Of a stretch of 64,000 bases of DNA, positions 8,818 to 16,288 are shown piece after piece. Source of the stretch: Geobacter sp. UBA5730 (GTDB lineage: Bacteria > Desulfobacterota > Desulfuromonadia > Geobacterales > Pseudopelobacteraceae). Every line of letters begins with the position of its first letter. Within the stretch, counting starts at the first letter, position 1. The notes below the pieces were generated by a model that saw only the letters and a program-made list of their open reading frames with translations, had not been told where the DNA came from and did no database searches. The stretch covers positions 186,001 to 250,000 of the forward strand of contig DIGE01000014.1 of assembly GCA_002419465.1 (NCBI GenBank), given 5' to 3'. A program made the position numbers and the translations under genes.

Positions 8818-9672
8818 ATGCAGAAGCTACGTTATGCAGTTGTTGTGTCGGCAGTTCTGGTGTGCTGCACGATAACCCCCGTCGCAGCCGAGGTGAATAT
8901 CGGCATCGGCATCAGCCTACCCAATGTCAGCATCGGCATCAACCTGCCGCTGTACCCGCAGCTTGTCCCGGTACCGGGCTACCCGGTCTACTACGCGCCA
9001 GGGGTGCAGACCAACTATTTCTTCTACGACGGCATGTACTGGGTATACCAGGACGACTACTGGTACACCAGCTACTGGTATAACGGCCCCTGGTCGATTG
9101 TCGATCCGGTCGCTCTGCCGGTCTACCTGCTGCGGATTCCGGTCCGCTATTACCATCACCCTCCGGCCTATTTCCACGGCTGGCGTTCCGATGAACCGCC
9201 TCGCTGGGGACAGCATTGGGGTCCGCAATGGGAACAGCACCGCAGAGGATGGGATCGTTGGAATCGCAACGCGGTACCATCGCGGGCACCGCTGCCCACC
9301 TACCAGCGCCAGTTTTCAGGTGATCGGTATCCCCGGATGGAGCAACAACAACGGTTACACCAGCAACACTATGGCTACCAGCCCCGCAACAAGGATTTTC
9401 GCCAGCAACAACAGCAGCAGCAACAGCAACAAGGTATGCCGGGGGCACCTGCCCGGCAAAAGGTCTGGCAGGAACAACCGCAACCAAGGAGCCCGCAGCA
9501 ACAACCACCAACGGTGAAGCAGCCGCCACCGGTTAAACAACGCCAACCTGACCAGCAACAACGGTTCCAGCAGAACGTGCAACCACGGCAGCCGGGCCAG
9601 CAACAACGATTCCAGCAGAACCAGCGGCCGGCAGAGCCCCGGAATCAGGGGCCCTGGGAAAAAAGGGATTAA
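8818..9672 (+). CDS. Secreted proline/glutamine/tyrosine-rich protein of unknown function
   Basis: A 284-residue protein from the ATG at 8818 (GGAGG six bases upstream). Residues 1-24 form a signal peptide (MQKLRYAVVVSAVLVCC ... PVAA). Next comes a glycine/isoleucine stretch (IGIGISLPNVSIGINLPLY), a segment rich in Tyr and Trp (YFFYDGMYWVYQDDYWYTS) like the YXXX-W repeats seen in many small exported Geobacter proteins, and from residue 170 on an arginine/glutamine/proline tail with a run of about ten Gln encoded by mixed CAA/CAG codons (about 9403-9432). Probably envelope-associated. No enzyme motif is visible. It is divergent from rhlE. Confidence 0.72.
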   Translation: MQKLRYAVVVSAVLVCCTITPVAAEVNIGIGISLPNVSIGINLPLYPQLVPVPGYPVYYAPGVQTNYFFYDGMYWVYQDDYWYTSYWYNGPWSIVDPVALPVYLLRIPVRYYHHPPAYFHGWRSDEPPRWGQHWGPQWEQHRRGWDRWNRNAVPSRAPLPTYQRQFSGDRYPRMEQQQRLHQQHYGYQPRNKDFRQQQQQQQQQQGMPGAPARQKVWQEQPQPRSPQQQPPTVKQPPPVKQRQPDQQQRFQQNVQPRQPGQQQRFQQNQRPAEPRNQGPWEKRD

Positions 9673-9741
9673 ACCCCGCCCACACCAGCGGGTACCTCAA
9701 AGGCTGGCTGCAGAAACAGTTGTCCCAAGGATACCCGCTTC

Positions 9742-9773
9742 AAAAAAAGCAGGCGGCCGATCGGCCGCCTGCT
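9742..9773 (-). terminator. Perfect palindrome terminator with T-run (minus strand)
   Basis: AGCAGGCGGCCGATCGGCCGCCTGCT at 9748-9773, given here by its position and core, is fully self-complementary and is followed on the minus strand by seven Ts. It ends the DUF4410-like gene and could also stop read-through from the plus-strand gene. Its core belongs to the GGCGGCC-GATT-GGCCGCC hairpin family of this window. Confidence 0.85.
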
Positions 9774-9832
9774 CTGGTACCTGCTGTAGTAGGACCTCCC
9801 CCAAGGGGATTCCAGTACCTCAATGCTGATAA

Positions 9833-10444
9833 TCAATAAATCTCTTTGATAAACTCGGCCAGCTCTTCACCCTCGTCCTCAGCCTGCACCATAAACGCTT
9901 TGGTCATGTTGCCGCTGCCCAGACTGTTGCCTTCTCCGCCCGAACGAACATCCTTGATTTTCACCAGTACGGTCCCTGTTGTAGCGTCAACCAGCTCGGC
10001 ATCAATGGAAATGTTGGTCTTGGCACTCTTAGGGGCCGCAAATCCCAGAAACCATTTGGCTGCGCCGACCCCACCGTTAAACTTGGTGATCTTTCCCTGC
10101 AGGATGATTGCCTTGCTCCTGGTGGAACCGTTGGCTTCAACCTTTTTAAAGATACCATGCTTTTTCAGATACTTAACCGTACTTGCAGCAAGTGCCTTGG
10201 CAATATCTTTTTCTGCATCTTGCAGCAGCTTCATTTCTTCATCGTCGATGTTGGTAATTTCCGCGCCCTTGGTTGAAAACTCCTTGACGACGATCGTATC
10301 GTACTTCGTCCCAAGCCGCTCACTGATCAAAATCTCCTCGTCATCAAACTTGCCCGGCTTGGCAAGGGAATCCGCTGCCAACAGGCTGGAAGAGGATATG
10401 GCCAGGGTCAGCATCAGGACAAACAGGGTAAACAGCCGGTGCAT
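9833..10444 (-). CDS. Exported DUF4410-like protein
   Basis: 203 residues from the ATG at 10444, with GGAGG seven bases upstream. Residues 1-23 are a signal peptide (MHRLFTLFVLMLTLAISSSSLLA). The mature part has the pattern of DUF4410-type proteins: YDTIVVKEFSTKGAEI near the start, ILQGKITKFNGG in the middle, and a conserved ISIDAELVDATTGTVLVKIKDVRSGG strand region, ending in an acidic helix. Such proteins are thought to act in the periplasm or outer membrane but have no defined reaction. It heads a minus-strand group of three small envelope genes (9.8-11.7 kb), though with 96 bases to the next gene it may have its own promoter. Confidence 0.72.
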   Translation of the reverse strand: MHRLFTLFVLMLTLAISSSSLLAADSLAKPGKFDDEEILISERLGTKYDTIVVKEFSTKGAEITNIDDEEMKLLQDAEKDIAKALAASTVKYLKKHGIFKKVEANGSTRSKAIILQGKITKFNGGVGAAKWFLGFAAPKSAKTNISIDAELVDATTGTVLVKIKDVRSGGEGNSLGSGNMTKAFMVQAEDEGEELAEFIKEIY

Positions 10445-10540
10445 GGGTGCCTCCAATGGTCTGAAATGGATTAGTTCTTCAGCAAAAGTTTAAAAAGCAG
10501 TATACAGAATAGCCACGGATCTGCAACCAGTCGCCCGGGA

Positions 10541-10756
10541 TCACTTTTTTATCAGCAAAAAAACCCCGGCCACAATACCTGCCGCTCCACCAACGTAGCG
10601 GTACATCACCCCGTCGGGAGCAGCACCCGTGATGGCGCGGGTGAGTTTAGCCGCAACCGATCCAGACATCTGATACCCCCAAAAGACCAGACCGATACCA
10701 ACCACCAGCAAAATCAGACCAGCAACCCTGAAAACCGTCTGTGTCTGTGAACTCAT
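10541..10756 (-). CDS. Small DUF3185-like membrane protein
   Basis: 71 residues with two predicted membrane helices, AGLILLVVGIGLVFWGYQ near residues 12-29 and YVGGAAGIVAGVFLLI near residues 54-69, joined by a loop containing SGSVAAKLTRAITGAAPD. This layout and the short length match the DUF3185 family of inner-membrane proteins of unknown function. It starts 17 bases downstream of the lipoprotein gene on the same strand, so the two are probably one transcript. Confidence 0.75.
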   Translation of the reverse strand: MSSQTQTVFRVAGLILLVVGIGLVFWGYQMSGSVAAKLTRAITGAAPDGVMYRYVGGAAGIVAGVFLLIKK

Positions 10757-10773
10757 ACCGTACGCTCCTGTGT

Positions 10774-11748
10774 CTATCGGGTCAGATACAGATCTGTACA
10801 GTATTTGACGCCGTTTTCTTCACGATACAGACTGCTGGACTGCACCTGGCGAAGATGGTCCCACGCCTGGCCGGTGCCAATGTCGCCAATCGCCTTGAGC
10901 GGCATAACCTTGTCGTTAGTAGCAAAATAATTAAACCTGCCGACAAGAAACTCAAACTGATCCTGTGCCCCCAACGTGCCGATGGCGTTCACCGCACAAT
11001 TATGTACAAATGAGTCGTCGTGTTCGGCAAACCGCTTCAGGGTCGACATGGCATGGGGGTTGTTGGTGCTGCCCAAATCAATCAAGGGAAAACAGGCCGT
11101 CGGACTATCCGCCTGCACCGTACTGACCGCGGCCGTCGCCAGTTTCTGCAGATCGGCGTTGCTCACGCCATAGTTGAAGAGGCAGCGGTTGATTTTGGAA
11201 GCCACATCCTTCACGACAATCGCCATCGGATCGCTCACACACGGCTTCTGAATCTCATCCATCGACCAGACCGGCAGCTTAGAGTTAAAGAAGAAGGACG
11301 GAATTGTGCAAGACGTGTTGCCCATTGCCACCTGGCCAAGAAAGACATTATAGGATTCCCAGGCGGAAAAACCGCTGGCGCGGTGATTGATCAACTGGTA
11401 CTTCCTGATGGTCAGAGTCAGGTCCGCCGGGATAGCACTATCCTTGGCCGCAAGCTTGAGCGGCACTCCCCGTGCGGTAAACTCCTTCACTAACTCCCTG
11501 GAAAACCAGGCCACTGGGTCGTCGACATTGGTCAACGACAGGTCGATACCTTGCAATCCTGAGATGCCAACCAGAAATTGTACGGTTTCCCGTTGGTCCA
11601 CCACCTTTATGGTAATCGGTTTCGGATCAACATTTTGATAGCTGAAACCGGGGGCTGGCGGATCGTCAACCGCATACTTGAGTGAACAGCCGGTAATGAC
11701 CCCGGAAACCAGCAGGCATGCCAACAACTTGAAAACATGACGGTTCAT
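10774..11748 (-). CDS. Lipoprotein with C-terminal HEAT-like segment, unknown function
   Basis: 324 residues from the ATG at 11748 (MNRHVFKLL). The N-terminus is a lipoprotein signal with lipobox VITGC (Cys22). The middle resembles periplasmic lipoproteins with VDDPPAPGFSYQNVDPKPITIKVVDQRE and a DLTLTIRKYQLINHR strand; the last 110 residues have repeated short helices (STLKRFAEHDDSFVHNCAVNAIGTLG and IGDIGTGQAWDHLRQVQ) like HEAT/PBS repeats. The longer frame to 11886 is rejected because it would bury the signal peptide. Probable outer-membrane-anchored scaffold or assembly factor; the reaction, if any, is unknown. Confidence 0.68.
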   Translation of the reverse strand: MNRHVFKLLACLLVSGVITGCSLKYAVDDPPAPGFSYQNVDPKPITIKVVDQRETVQFLVGISGLQGIDLSLTNVDDPVAWFSRELVKEFTARGVPLKLAAKDSAIPADLTLTIRKYQLINHRASGFSAWESYNVFLGQVAMGNTSCTIPSFFFNSKLPVWSMDEIQKPCVSDPMAIVVKDVASKINRCLFNYGVSNADLQKLATAAVSTVQADSPTACFPLIDLGSTNNPHAMSTLKRFAEHDDSFVHNCAVNAIGTLGAQDQFEFLVGRFNYFATNDKVMPLKAIGDIGTGQAWDHLRQVQSSSLYREENGVKYCTDLYLTR

Positions 11749-11898
11749 GGCATTCTCTCCCATCGGCGAACGGCCTAACAACAGGTGAAAGTGAGTAATG
11801 GCAAGTATAGCACGCCCCAAACCGCTAGCAAGCTGAACGAGAAAACTTGGAGATTTCAAGTAGTTTCTACCTATTGTTCGAGGCACTCTATCGTGCCC

Positions 11899-12120
11899 TT
11901 ACTCGCCGATCCGCTCAAAACGCGGCAGCTGTTGGCCATCCACGATCACGGTCTCTAAAAACATGCCCACCGGGCGCACCCACAACGAATCATTATCATA
12001 CAGGCAACAATAGACCACCAGCAGCTCATCGCTCTCGCTGTGGCGGGCCGTGCCGATCACCCGGTACTGTCCCCCCTTGTAGTGCCGGTACAGCCCCGGC
12101 ACCGGTTGTTGCATCCCCAT
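11899..12120 (-). CDS. DUF1653 family protein
   Basis: 73 residues with the family signature VPGLYRHYKGGQYRVIGTARHSES at the N-terminus, then a segment on supply of YCCLYDNDSLWVRP, and a C-terminal RF phrase. DUF1653 proteins are small SH3-like beta-barrels of unknown function, often beside acetyltransferases or tRNA genes. The gene begins 24 bases after the GNAT gene on the same strand, so the two are probably co-transcribed. Confidence 0.85.
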   Translation of the reverse strand: MGMQQPVPGLYRHYKGGQYRVIGTARHSESDELLVVYCCLYDNDSLWVRPVGMFLETVIVDGQQLPRFERIGE

Positions 12121-12144
12121 GGCACCTCCCTGCCTTGTTGATCC

Positions 12145-12666
12145 TTAGTGTGGTCGTCGTTTCTTGCCCCATTTGGACGGCGGCAAGGCAGCATGCTTGA
12201 ACTCTGCTTCATAGCCCACCGTGAATGCTGTTGCACCTTCGTTGCCCATACTCAAAAAATGGGCATTACCTTCATCAAACGGGCAGATCGGCTGGCTGCA
12301 GGGCGTAAAACCAAAACGCGCGTAGTAGGCCGGCTCACCCAGCACAAACAGTGGCTGGCCCTTGACAACCTCCTGGCGCAGGGCAAAACGCAACAGATTA
12401 GTACCCACCCCTTGCCTCTGAAAATCCGGGGCCACCGCCATGGGGGCCAGGTGCAGGCCACAGACCTGCTGGCCATGAAAGGCGTTGGAAAAGGCCAGGT
12501 AGGCGATCGCTTTGTTAGTATGGAGACAGACCCATTCGTGGAGCGGCTTGTTGTGCTGATGAAGCTGACGTACCAGCTCGGCTTCGTAGGCGCTGTCGGG
12601 AAAGGCCCGTTGTAACAGGGCGTACACCTTGGGACGGTGTTCGGCGGTGACTTTTTGGATTTTCAT
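12145..12666 (-). CDS. GNAT-family N-acetyltransferase
   Basis: 173 residues with the GNAT fold: LHLAPMAVAPDFQRQGVGTNLLRFAL holds strand 4 and the acetyl-CoA pyrophosphate loop (Q-R-Q-G-V-G), and PLFVLGEPAYYARFGF is the late-domain motif seen in YhbS-like acetyltransferases. The last 15 residues are basic (KWGKKRRPH). The acceptor substrate cannot be told from sequence. A -10-like TACGCT in GAGTGTGCTACGCT lies about 35 bases upstream on the minus strand (12700-12712), and the same block occurs upstream of the kinase gene at 18318-18333. Confidence 0.85.
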   Translation of the reverse strand: MKIQKVTAEHRPKVYALLQRAFPDSAYEAELVRQLHQHNKPLHEWVCLHTNKAIAYLAFSNAFHGQQVCGLHLAPMAVAPDFQRQGVGTNLLRFALRQEVVKGQPLFVLGEPAYYARFGFTPCSQPICPFDEGNAHFLSMGNEGATAFTVGYEAEFKHAALPPSKWGKKRRPH

Positions 12667-12740
12667 GATCTGGTTGGCTCCCTAGGCAATCGGTCAGAGG
12701 AGCGTAGCACACTCTGCAACAGGTGAATACCAGACATCAA

Positions 12741-12774
12741 TAAAAAGAGCGGCAGACCCGGAGGTGTGCCGCTC
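12741..12774 (-). terminator. Intrinsic terminator of the flagellin gene
   Basis: On the minus strand GAGCGGCA and TGCCGCTC pair (12774-12767 with 12754-12747) and are followed by TTTTTATT, 25 bases after the flagellin stop codon. Confidence 0.8.
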
Positions 12775-12799
12775 GTTTCGTGCTGATGCAAGCTACGGG

Positions 12800-14503
12800 C
12801 TAGAACAGACGCAAGACCGACTGGGCCGCCTGTGCTCCCATACTGAGGCTTGAAGTGCCCAGTTGCTGGCGGGTCTGCAGCATCAGCATGTTGGCTCCTT
12901 CTTCATTCATATCGGCCAGGGTCAGGTTGTCGGCGCCAGCCTGCAGAATGCCGGTCAGGAATGAGGTAAAGTCAAGCCGGGTAGTTAAAATGCTGCTGTT
13001 ACTTGCCAGTGTTTTGGCATTGGAGCGCATCGTGGTCATGGCATCGGCGACCTGGTCCTGAGAGGTCTGGATGTCCGCGTTCGCAGCCCAGGCACCACCA
13101 ACACTTATGCCGGTCTGGGTGTCGGTTGCCCCACTGGTGCCACCAGGACCCCAACCAACCACGGTGCCGTCATCCTTTAAGGCGATGGCATAATCGGTAC
13201 CTGCCGAGATGGCCAGAACACCGGTCAGTCCGGCCGGTATGGCAAGGTCGATGGTGCCGTGCGTAATCCCCTCACCCCAGCCAACCACGGTGCCGTCACT
13301 CTTCAAGGCCAGCGTGAAATCCCGTCCGGCTGACACCTGGGTGACGCCGGTTAAGCCGACCGGCATATCAGATGCCTGCCCTAAGGCATCATCCGTGCCC
13401 CATACAACGACAGAGGTATCGTCTTTGATTGCCGCGGCCTGATAGCCGCCATTGGCAATTGAAGTGATGCCGCTTAGAGTGGGGGCATCTGTTATCATGT
13501 GATATCCATCGTCGCCCCACGCAACAACGGTACCGTCGCTCTTCAAGGCCAGCGAGGTACCAGTGGCAGTACCTGCTGCAACGGCGACAACATCGGTCAG
13601 GCCCCCGGGCACCGTTGTTTCACCAAAAAAATTACTCCCCCAAGCTACGACGGTGCCGTCATCCTTCAAAGCAAGAGCAAAAGCTCCAATAAGACTACTG
13701 CCTACTGAGATAGAGGCAATGCCGGTCAAACCGGTGGCGCCAGAAACCACTCCACTCGTATCATCTCCCCAGGCTACAAGCGTGCCGTCACTCTTTAGTG
13801 CGATCGCAAAATCAGCGCCCGATTTGATCGACACCACATCGGTCAGACCCGGCGGGATGTCGGTCACACCCGGATTTAAAGAGTCTCCCCACGCAGATAC
13901 CGTGCCGTCGGTGTTGATGGCCAGACTGAAACCATCTCCGGCGGCAATCATGTTTGCCACATCAATGGTCACCGTTGACTCATTTACCTTGTCCACACCC
14001 AGACCTGTGTGGGTGGCATCCACCCCGGCGATGGTAAACGTCGAAGTTCCGGTTGCATCGGAGAAGTTAACCGTCAGCGAATCACTTTTCAGCAGGTTGG
14101 TGCCACGGTAGATGCTGTCGGCGGCGAGGGTATCGATCTGGTCGAGCAGTTGATCAAACTGCAGCGAGAAGGCAGCACGGTCACCAAGATTATTGGTGCT
14201 CAGGGCGGCATTGGCCAAGCCGTTGGCGGCATCCAGCAGAGAAGTGATGGCAGTTGTACCACTATTGGCAGCGTAGATGTTTTGGATAGCCTCTTTAACC
14301 GAGTCCATTCTGCCCGATAAGTCGACAGCTCGGTTGATGTGGGCCTGGGAGGCGAAAAAATTGGTAGGGTTGTCAAGGGCACTGTTCACCCTACGCCCGG
14401 TGGCAAGGCGCTCTTGAGTACGGTCGATGGTGCTTGAGGTGCCCTGCATGGAGAGCAGTGATCCGCGCATGCCGGCCGTTAGTGAAATATCGTTAATACC
14501 CAT
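12800..14503 (-). CDS. Flagellin with an inserted seven-repeat RCC1/BLIP-II-like domain
   Basis: 567 residues. Residues 1-160 are a flagellin N-terminus (LTAGMRGSLLSMQGTSSTID, LATGRRVNSALDNPTNFFA, DSIYRGTNLL), and 476-567 a flagellin C-terminus (VADAMTTMRSNAKTLASNSS, NMLMLQTRQQLGTSSLS, ending QAAQSVLRLF), both of the alphaproteobacterial/lateral type. In place of the usual surface domain, residues 189-458 hold seven repeats of 39-43 residues with the pattern (F/Y)xLALKxDGTVVAWGDD..., Trp at 205, 245, 288, 329, 368, 409 and 451. The fifth copy is degenerate (AAIKDDTSVVVWGTD). Repeats of this length resemble BLIP-II/RCC1 beta-propellers and seven would close one. It has no signal peptide, as expected for flagellar export. 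It may make a filament decorated with propellers. No other flagellar gene is in the window. Confidence 0.9.
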   Translation of the reverse strand: MGINDISLTAGMRGSLLSMQGTSSTIDRTQERLATGRRVNSALDNPTNFFASQAHINRAVDLSGRMDSVKEAIQNIYAANSGTTAITSLLDAANGLANAALSTNNLGDRAAFSLQFDQLLDQIDTLAADSIYRGTNLLKSDSLTVNFSDATGTSTFTIAGVDATHTGLGVDKVNESTVTIDVANMIAAGDGFSLAINTDGTVSAWGDSLNPGVTDIPPGLTDVVSIKSGADFAIALKSDGTLVAWGDDTSGVVSGATGLTGIASISVGSSLIGAFALALKDDGTVVAWGSNFFGETTVPGGLTDVVAVAAGTATGTSLALKSDGTVVAWGDDGYHMITDAPTLSGITSIANGGYQAAAIKDDTSVVVWGTDDALGQASDMPVGLTGVTQVSAGRDFTLALKSDGTVVGWGEGITHGTIDLAIPAGLTGVLAISAGTDYAIALKDDGTVVGWGPGGTSGATDTQTGISVGGAWAANADIQTSQDQVADAMTTMRSNAKTLASNSSILTTRLDFTSFLTGILQAGADNLTLADMNEEGANMLMLQTRQQLGTSSLSMGAQAAQSVLRLF

Positions 14504-14615
14504 ATTGATGCCCCCACAACTTTACATACCGGTTTATTTGAATACTTTCGTTAGGTTAAGCAGGCAATGAGGCAAAAAATAGTTTAGGGACGCTCTTTAA
14601 AAGCTCTGTCCACAT

Positions 14616-14822
14616 CTAACAGGGAGCCATCAAGTAATCGGAAGCTGCGCGGCGGAAACCTTCATCGGTGATCAGCCTTCCCAGTACTTGTTCAACCGCT
14701 TCTTGTGTCGTGACAGCCTCCGCCGCTGGACACCCTGTCCAGAAAAGGACATCTTCATGTAAGATAAGCACGACAACAGCAGTAGATGTGCGAGATGCAT
14801 GCCAGCATAAGATTGCCAACAT
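14616..14822 (-). pseudogene. Possible fragment of an NHLP/Os1348-like small protein
   Basis: A 68-codon frame whose C-terminal half reads EAVEQVLGRLITDEGFRRAAS before ending DYLMAPC. The pattern E-x-V-E-x-V-(I/L)-G-R-L-x-T-D-E-x-F-R is the start of small NHLP-clan (nitrile-hydratase leader-like) proteins that I recall as beginning near this motif, but here no start codon lies close before it, the preceding 40 residues look random, and the expected rest is missing. Most likely a remnant or chance resemblance. Confidence 0.3.
14736..14751. promoter_or_regulatory. Dyad TGTCC-N6-GGACA, copy 1
   Basis: A perfect 5-bp inverted repeat TGTCC (14736-14740) and GGACA (14747-14751) around AGAAAA. Two related dyads lie 120-140 bases away, all upstream of the flagellin. 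The 16-bp symmetric form suits a dimeric Fis-type regulator. Confidence 0.5.
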
Positions 14823-14855
14823 TTCAGCGTGTTACAAATCAGCAAAGAGGAAATA

Positions 14856-14890
14856 TGTCCCAAGAAAGACACATTGTCCCAAAATGGACA
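14856..14890. promoter_or_regulatory. Tandem dyads TGTCC-N6-AGACA and TGTCC-N6-GGACA, copies 2 and 3
   Basis: Copy 2 spans 14856-14871 with one mismatch in the right arm; copy 3 spans 14875-14890 and is perfect. Their centres are 19 bases apart, about two helical turns. They sit just past the end of the sigma-54 activator gene and more than 350 bases upstream of the flagellin start, an enhancer-like position. Confidence 0.5.
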
Positions 14891-14917
14891 ATCGTGACAT
14901 TTTGACAGTGGGGAGGT

Positions 14918-16276
14918 TTAGTAAAACAGCTTGCGTGAGGCCTTCAGCAGACGGGCGGCAGAGGATTTGTTGTTGTTGCACTGAGCAAGAGCCCACTCCA
15001 TCACCTGCCGGTTGACAGCATCCAGTGAGAACTCTTCGACTGAGAACGTGAACGTGATGGAACTGAGACCATTAATCGAATCTTCAAGGTTGGGTAGTAC
15101 GTGCTGTTGCAGACGGAGGTGTTCCGGTTGGATCAGTTCGCCATTGGTGACAATGGTGGCATATTCGATCAGGTTACGCAGTTCGCGGACATTACCGGGC
15201 CAATCGTAAGCCAGCAGATGATCAAGAGCCGCCTGCGAGAGACCTGGCAAAACCTTGCCCTGATGCTCCCTCAGTATATTCAGAAACTGGTCGGCAAGTT
15301 GCGGGATATCCTCGCGCCGCTCACGCAGAGGGGGGATGGTGATCGGAAAAACGTTCAGACGGTGGTAAAGATCCCGCCGAAAGGTGCCCTGGTCACAACA
15401 CTGTTCAAGATTACGGTGGGTGGCGACTACCACCCTGAAGTCAGCGGGTACGGGCTGGTCGGAGCCGACCTTTTCATAGACCCGTTCTTCCAGCAGGCGC
15501 AGCAGCTTGGGCTGGAGCGACAACGGCATGTCGCCGATTTCATCCAGAAACAGGGTACCGCCCTGGGCCCGACTGCATTTTCCGTCACGCTCGCGATCGG
15601 CACCGGTGAAAGCGCCCTTGACATGGCCAAACAGTTCACTTTCAAGCAAGGTTTCCGGTATGGCAGCGCAATTAAGCGCCACAAAGCTGGGCATGTTCTT
15701 CCCGGAGGCGATATGAATGGCCCGAGCCAGAACTTCTTTACCAACCCCACTCTCTCCATACAGGGCAACGCACGTGCGGGGGGAAGCGGCCACCTGCTGT
15801 GCCGCAGCCAGTACCTTGCCCATGCTGGGCGCACGGCTGATGATCGTTTGAAAGCTGAATTTTTTCCGATCTGAGTCCAGCATCAGATCGTAATTGGCTT
15901 GCAAACTGGCATGTTTCAGCAGACGTTCCACCACCAGCAGCAACTCTTCCCGATTGATTGGTTTCAGCAGATAGTCATCCGCTCCTTCTCGCATGGCGGT
16001 CACGGCACTGTCTACGCTGCCGTTGGCAGTGGCCAGCACAAAGGGGAGCTGCGGATGGCGACTACGCACCTGACGCAACAGGGCCACCCCATCCATCTCC
16101 GGCATGATCAGGTCGGACAGGATCAGGTCAAACGGCGCCCGTTCCAGTTCAACCAGGGCTTCAGCTGCGCTTGCGGCACAGACAACCTGATACCCGTCAT
16201 CCACAAGATAGCTTTTGAGCATGAAGCAGAAGCTCTGTTTATCATCGACCACCAGTATGCGTGCGACAGGGCTCAT
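14918..16276 (-). CDS. Sigma-54-dependent response regulator (NtrC type)
   Basis: 452 residues. A receiver domain (1-120) has acidic residues DD at 10-11, phospho-acceptor Asp55 (LILSDLIMP) and Lys105. The AAA+ domain (about 145-375) has Walker A GESGVGKE (174-181), the sigma-54 contact loop GAFTGA (221-226), Walker B TLFLDE and the arginine-finger region LYHRLNVF. The Fis-type DNA-binding domain starts at NNKSSAARLLKASRK but the protein stops at LFY, about ten residues earlier than usual, inside the recognition helix. It begins 12 bases after the hybrid kinase gene, so the two are one operon and a phosphorelay pair. Confidence 0.93.
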   Translation of the reverse strand: MSPVARILVVDDKQSFCFMLKSYLVDDGYQVVCAASAAEALVELERAPFDLILSDLIMPEMDGVALLRQVRSRHPQLPFVLATANGSVDSAVTAMREGADDYLLKPINREELLLVVERLLKHASLQANYDLMLDSDRKKFSFQTIISRAPSMGKVLAAAQQVAASPRTCVALYGESGVGKEVLARAIHIASGKNMPSFVALNCAAIPETLLESELFGHVKGAFTGADRERDGKCSRAQGGTLFLDEIGDMPLSLQPKLLRLLEERVYEKVGSDQPVPADFRVVVATHRNLEQCCDQGTFRRDLYHRLNVFPITIPPLRERREDIPQLADQFLNILREHQGKVLPGLSQAALDHLLAYDWPGNVRELRNLIEYATIVTNGELIQPEHLRLQQHVLPNLEDSINGLSSITFTFSVEEFSLDAVNRQVMEWALAQCNNNKSSAARLLKASRKLFY

Positions 16277-16288
16277 CCGGTATCCTTG

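Larger units (their letters stand above)
14504..14917. other. Region between flagellin and the sigma-54 activator gene
   Basis: About 410 bases with no firmly supported gene. It holds a possible leader-like gene fragment (14616-14822, minus strand) and three inverted repeats TGTCC-N6-(G/A)GACA. It must contain the flagellin promoter unless that gene is read from upstream. I found neither a convincing sigma-54 (GG-N10-GC with flanking consensus) nor a sigma-28 element by eye. Confidence 0.5.

Noticed and set aside
9403..9432. CAA/CAG run as a tandem DNA repeat or CRISPR-like array
   Set aside because: It is in frame and encodes Gln within a secreted protein; no spacer-repeat structure.
14640..14665. 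Possible sigma-54 promoter for the flagellin
   Set aside because: GG and GC are at the right spacing on the minus strand, but the bases around them do not match TGGCAC/TTGC; likely chance.
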